A stretch of DNA of 64,000 nt from contig CAVVCU010000005.1 in assembly GCA_963746825.1 (NCBI GenBank), forward strand, positions 124,001 to 188,000, given 5' to 3'. The number at the start of each line of letters is the position of its first letter. Position 1 is the stretch's first letter. This stretch comes from JACVRW01 sp963746825 (lineage in GTDB: Bacteria; Actinomycetota; Thermoleophilia; Solirubrobacterales; Thermoleophilaceae). The notes under the pieces are model-generated. The model was given only the letters and a program-made list of their open reading frames with translations. It made no database searches and was not told the origin of the DNA. The translations under genes were made by a program, and so were the position numbers. Positions 62,456 to 64,000 of this stretch are shown here, piece by piece.

Positions 62456-63490
62456 GTGCGCACCAACACGTGGGATCGCGTGCGGGGGTACATCGGTGAG
62501 TACGGGCTGATCGCGCTCCTCCTGGTGATGCCGGTCGTCTACGGCATCCAGGACATCTCGCAGGACGGCAGCCTCGCTCGCCTCGGCAACAACGTCGTCG
62601 ACGGGCTGTCCAACGGCGCCATCTGGGCGCTCGTCGCCCTCGGCTACACGCTCGTCTACGGCATCGTCGAGCTGATCAACTTCGCTCACGGCGAGGTGTT
62701 CATGATCGGCTCGCTGGTGACCGCCGGGTTCTTCGGGACGATCGGCCTGACCGCGTCCACCGGGGTGGGCGGCCTGGTGATCGGCCTGCTCGTGACGCTC
62801 ATCCTGGCCATGCTGGCCAGCGGCGCACTGAACGTGATGATCGAGCGGGTGGCCTACCGGCCGCTGAGATCGGCGCCCAAGCTGGCGCCGTTGATCACGG
62901 CGGTGGGCTTCTCGTTCATCCTCCAGAACGTCGGCATTCTCTGGATCGGCGGGTCGCCCGAGGGCATTCCCGACCTGATCAACGCGCAGAAGGAGCTCTT
63001 CAACATCGCCGGCGTGTCGGTTTCGCAGGGCGACGTGCTCGCGGTCGCGGCCACCATTCCGCTTGTCCTTCTGCTCACCACCTTCATCTCACAGAGCCGC
63101 CTCGGCCGCGCCATGCGCGCCACCGCCCAGGATCCCGAGGCCGCGCGGCTGATGGGCATCAACGTCGACACCACGATCTCGCTGACCTTCCTGCTCGGCG
63201 GCATCATGGCCGGGGCCGCCGGACTCATCTACGCCCTCTACCAGACCACCATCTGGTACTTCCAGGGCTTCCAGGCCGGCCTCATCGCCTTCACCGCTGC
63301 CGTGATGGGAGGCATCGGCAACCTGCAGGGCGCCGTGCTCGGCGGCTTCATCATCGGCATCATCCAGCAGATCTCCGACAACCGCATCGGCGGTCAGTGG
63401 ACGCCGGCCATCGTGTTCGCCTACCTGGTGCTGGTGATGGTGTTCCGCCCGCAGGGCCTGCTCGGAGAGCAGACCCGGGAGGCCGGATGA
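62456..63490 (+). CDS. livH: branched-chain amino acid ABC transporter permease LivH
   Basis: A 344-residue inner-membrane permease with about 8-9 helices. It matches LivH: NNVVDGLSNGAIWALVALGY, LVYGIVELINFAHGEVFMIG, the RLGRAMRATAQDPEAARLMG cytoplasmic loop and GAVLGGFIIGIIQQISDN. The start may be GTG 62456, or a CTG at 62423 placed four bases after a GGGGAGGG Shine-Dalgarno. It overlaps livM by four bases. It is separated from the binding protein gene by a hairpin, but clearly belongs to the same transporter. Confidence 0.93.
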   Translation: MRTNTWDRVRGYIGEYGLIALLLVMPVVYGIQDISQDGSLARLGNNVVDGLSNGAIWALVALGYTLVYGIVELINFAHGEVFMIGSLVTAGFFGTIGLTASTGVGGLVIGLLVTLILAMLASGALNVMIERVAYRPLRSAPKLAPLITAVGFSFILQNVGILWIGGSPEGIPDLINAQKELFNIAGVSVSQGDVLAVAATIPLVLLLTTFISQSRLGRAMRATAQDPEAARLMGINVDTTISLTFLLGGIMAGAAGLIYALYQTTIWYFQGFQAGLIAFTAAVMGGIGNLQGAVLGGFIIGIIQQISDNRIGGQWTPAIVFAYLVLVMVFRPQGLLGEQTREAG

Positions 63491-64000
63491 GCGCCACGGT
63501 CGACCAGCCTCGCCGGCTCGACCTGAAGACCGACCGGCGCACGCTCATCGCGCTGGGAGCGGGGCTGGTCATCGCGCTCTGGATGGCCGACCAGATCGAG
63601 ATGAACCTGTTCATGGCGTTCGTGGGCTGGGTGCTCGTCGCCGTGCGCACCATCTTCCACGAGAACAAGTGGGTGAACCGAGGGACCGTGGTGGCCTTCC
63701 TCGCCTGGGCGCTCATCCTGCCCTTCTTCCACGACTCCGGCTCGGGTTTCATCGAGGACGTCACGCTCGCTCTCGCCTACACGGTGATGGCCCTCGGGCT
63801 CAACATCATCGTCGGCTTCGCGGGACTGCTCGACCTGGGCTATGTCGCCTTCTACGCGCTCGGCGCGCTCACGTCGGGCTGGTTCATGTCCGGCTTCTTC
63901 GTCAACGCCGGCGGCGGCGAGGGCGTCGCCATATTGGTGGGCGAGCCCGCCTCGAACCTGCCGGGCCTCCACGTCAACTTCCTGCTCGTGCTGGTGATCG
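63487..64000 (+). CDS. livM: branched-chain amino acid ABC transporter permease LivM, cut by window end
   Basis: The first 171 residues of LivM, still open at the window edge. After a short polar start (SATVDQPRRLDLKTDRRTL) come several helices and the LivM block YTVMALGLNIIVGFAGLLDL with GYVAFYALGALTSGWFMSGF. It starts at ATG 63487 within a four-base overlap with livH. The ATPase genes livG and livF are expected beyond the end of the window. Confidence 0.92.
   Translation, partial: MSATVDQPRRLDLKTDRRTLIALGAGLVIALWMADQIEMNLFMAFVGWVLVAVRTIFHENKWVNRGTVVAFLAWALILPFFHDSGSGFIEDVTLALAYTVMALGLNIIVGFAGLLDLGYVAFYALGALTSGWFMSGFFVNAGGGEGVAILVGEPASNLPGLHVNFLLVLVI

Overview
This 64 kb window is gene-dense, very GC-rich bacterial chromosome with almost no intergenic space. 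Gene families and order point to an Actinomycetota genome, most likely class Thermoleophilia (Solirubrobacterales or a neighbour). The clues are the linked blocks rplU-rpmA-obgE-proB-proA-nadD-rsfS, comEA-comEC-holA-rpsT-murJ-lepA, hrcA-dnaJ-prmA and yqeY-phoH-ybeY-era, together with GTG/TTG starts and many leaderless-type promoters. The class assignment is inference from content; no rRNA or taxonomic marker search was possible.

Layout. 0-5.9 kb: end of an MFS drug exporter, a cupin, an EamA exporter, ribosomal proteins L21/L27, a DUF1028 protein, Obg GTPase, a small lipoprotein and glutamate 5-kinase. 6-9.7 kb: MATE exporter, proA, nadD, rsfS and tRNA-Ala(GGC). 9.7-12.5 kb (minus): DUF47, LtrA-like and an alpha/beta hydrolase, divergent from leuS. 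12.5-18.2 kb: leuS, a membrane protein, a PLP basic amino acid decarboxylase, an opposing guanidino-group deiminase and acylphosphatase. 18.3-29.6 kb: DNA-uptake genes comEA/comEC, a collagen-like secreted protein, holA, GNAT, ALDH, rpsT, murJ, a ferritin-like protein, an NTF2-like protein and lepA. 29.7-38.8 kb: hydrolase, methyltransferase, RpoD-family sigma factor, MFS, a pair of MaoC dehydratases, hrcA-dnaJ-prmA, a cyclase and a HAD hydrolase. 38.8-42.2 kb: yqeY-phoH-ybeY-era and a GNAT. 42.2-55.1 kb: hisIE-trpE-trpG-trpD-trpC, then moxR-DUF58-transglutaminase and an HtrA protease, then trpF-trpB-trpA. The tryptophan pathway is therefore complete but split by an envelope module. 55.3-64 kb: transport and accessory genes (two EamA, GntR regulator, NTF2-like protein, 6-phosphofructokinase with a pyrophosphate-type signature, two related LivK-like binding proteins, livH and the start of livM).

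Expression signals. At about twenty genes a TAnnnT-type -10 hexamer lies only 7-11 bases (most often 7) before the start codon, with no Shine-Dalgarno. This is the geometry of leaderless mRNA. Inside operons, successive genes overlap by ATGA or GTGA. A few genes (collagen-like protein, LivK-like protein, methyltransferase) have a normal Shine-Dalgarno. Three or four well-conserved proteins seem to start at ACG, CTG or ATA.

Sequence quality. Single-base frameshifts break at least a dozen genes, and about 16 of them fall between 56.2 and 62.0 kb, where nearly every gene is hit. Conserved protein sequence continues across each break, so local assembly or sequencing error is more likely than gene decay. 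I joined such genes across the break and said so. I saw no rRNA, CRISPR array, insertion sequence, prophage or clear defence system. I did not find a convincing novel biological system; the most interesting signals are the leaderless promoter pattern, the split trp operon, the PPi-type phosphofructokinase signature and the decarboxylase/deiminase pair.
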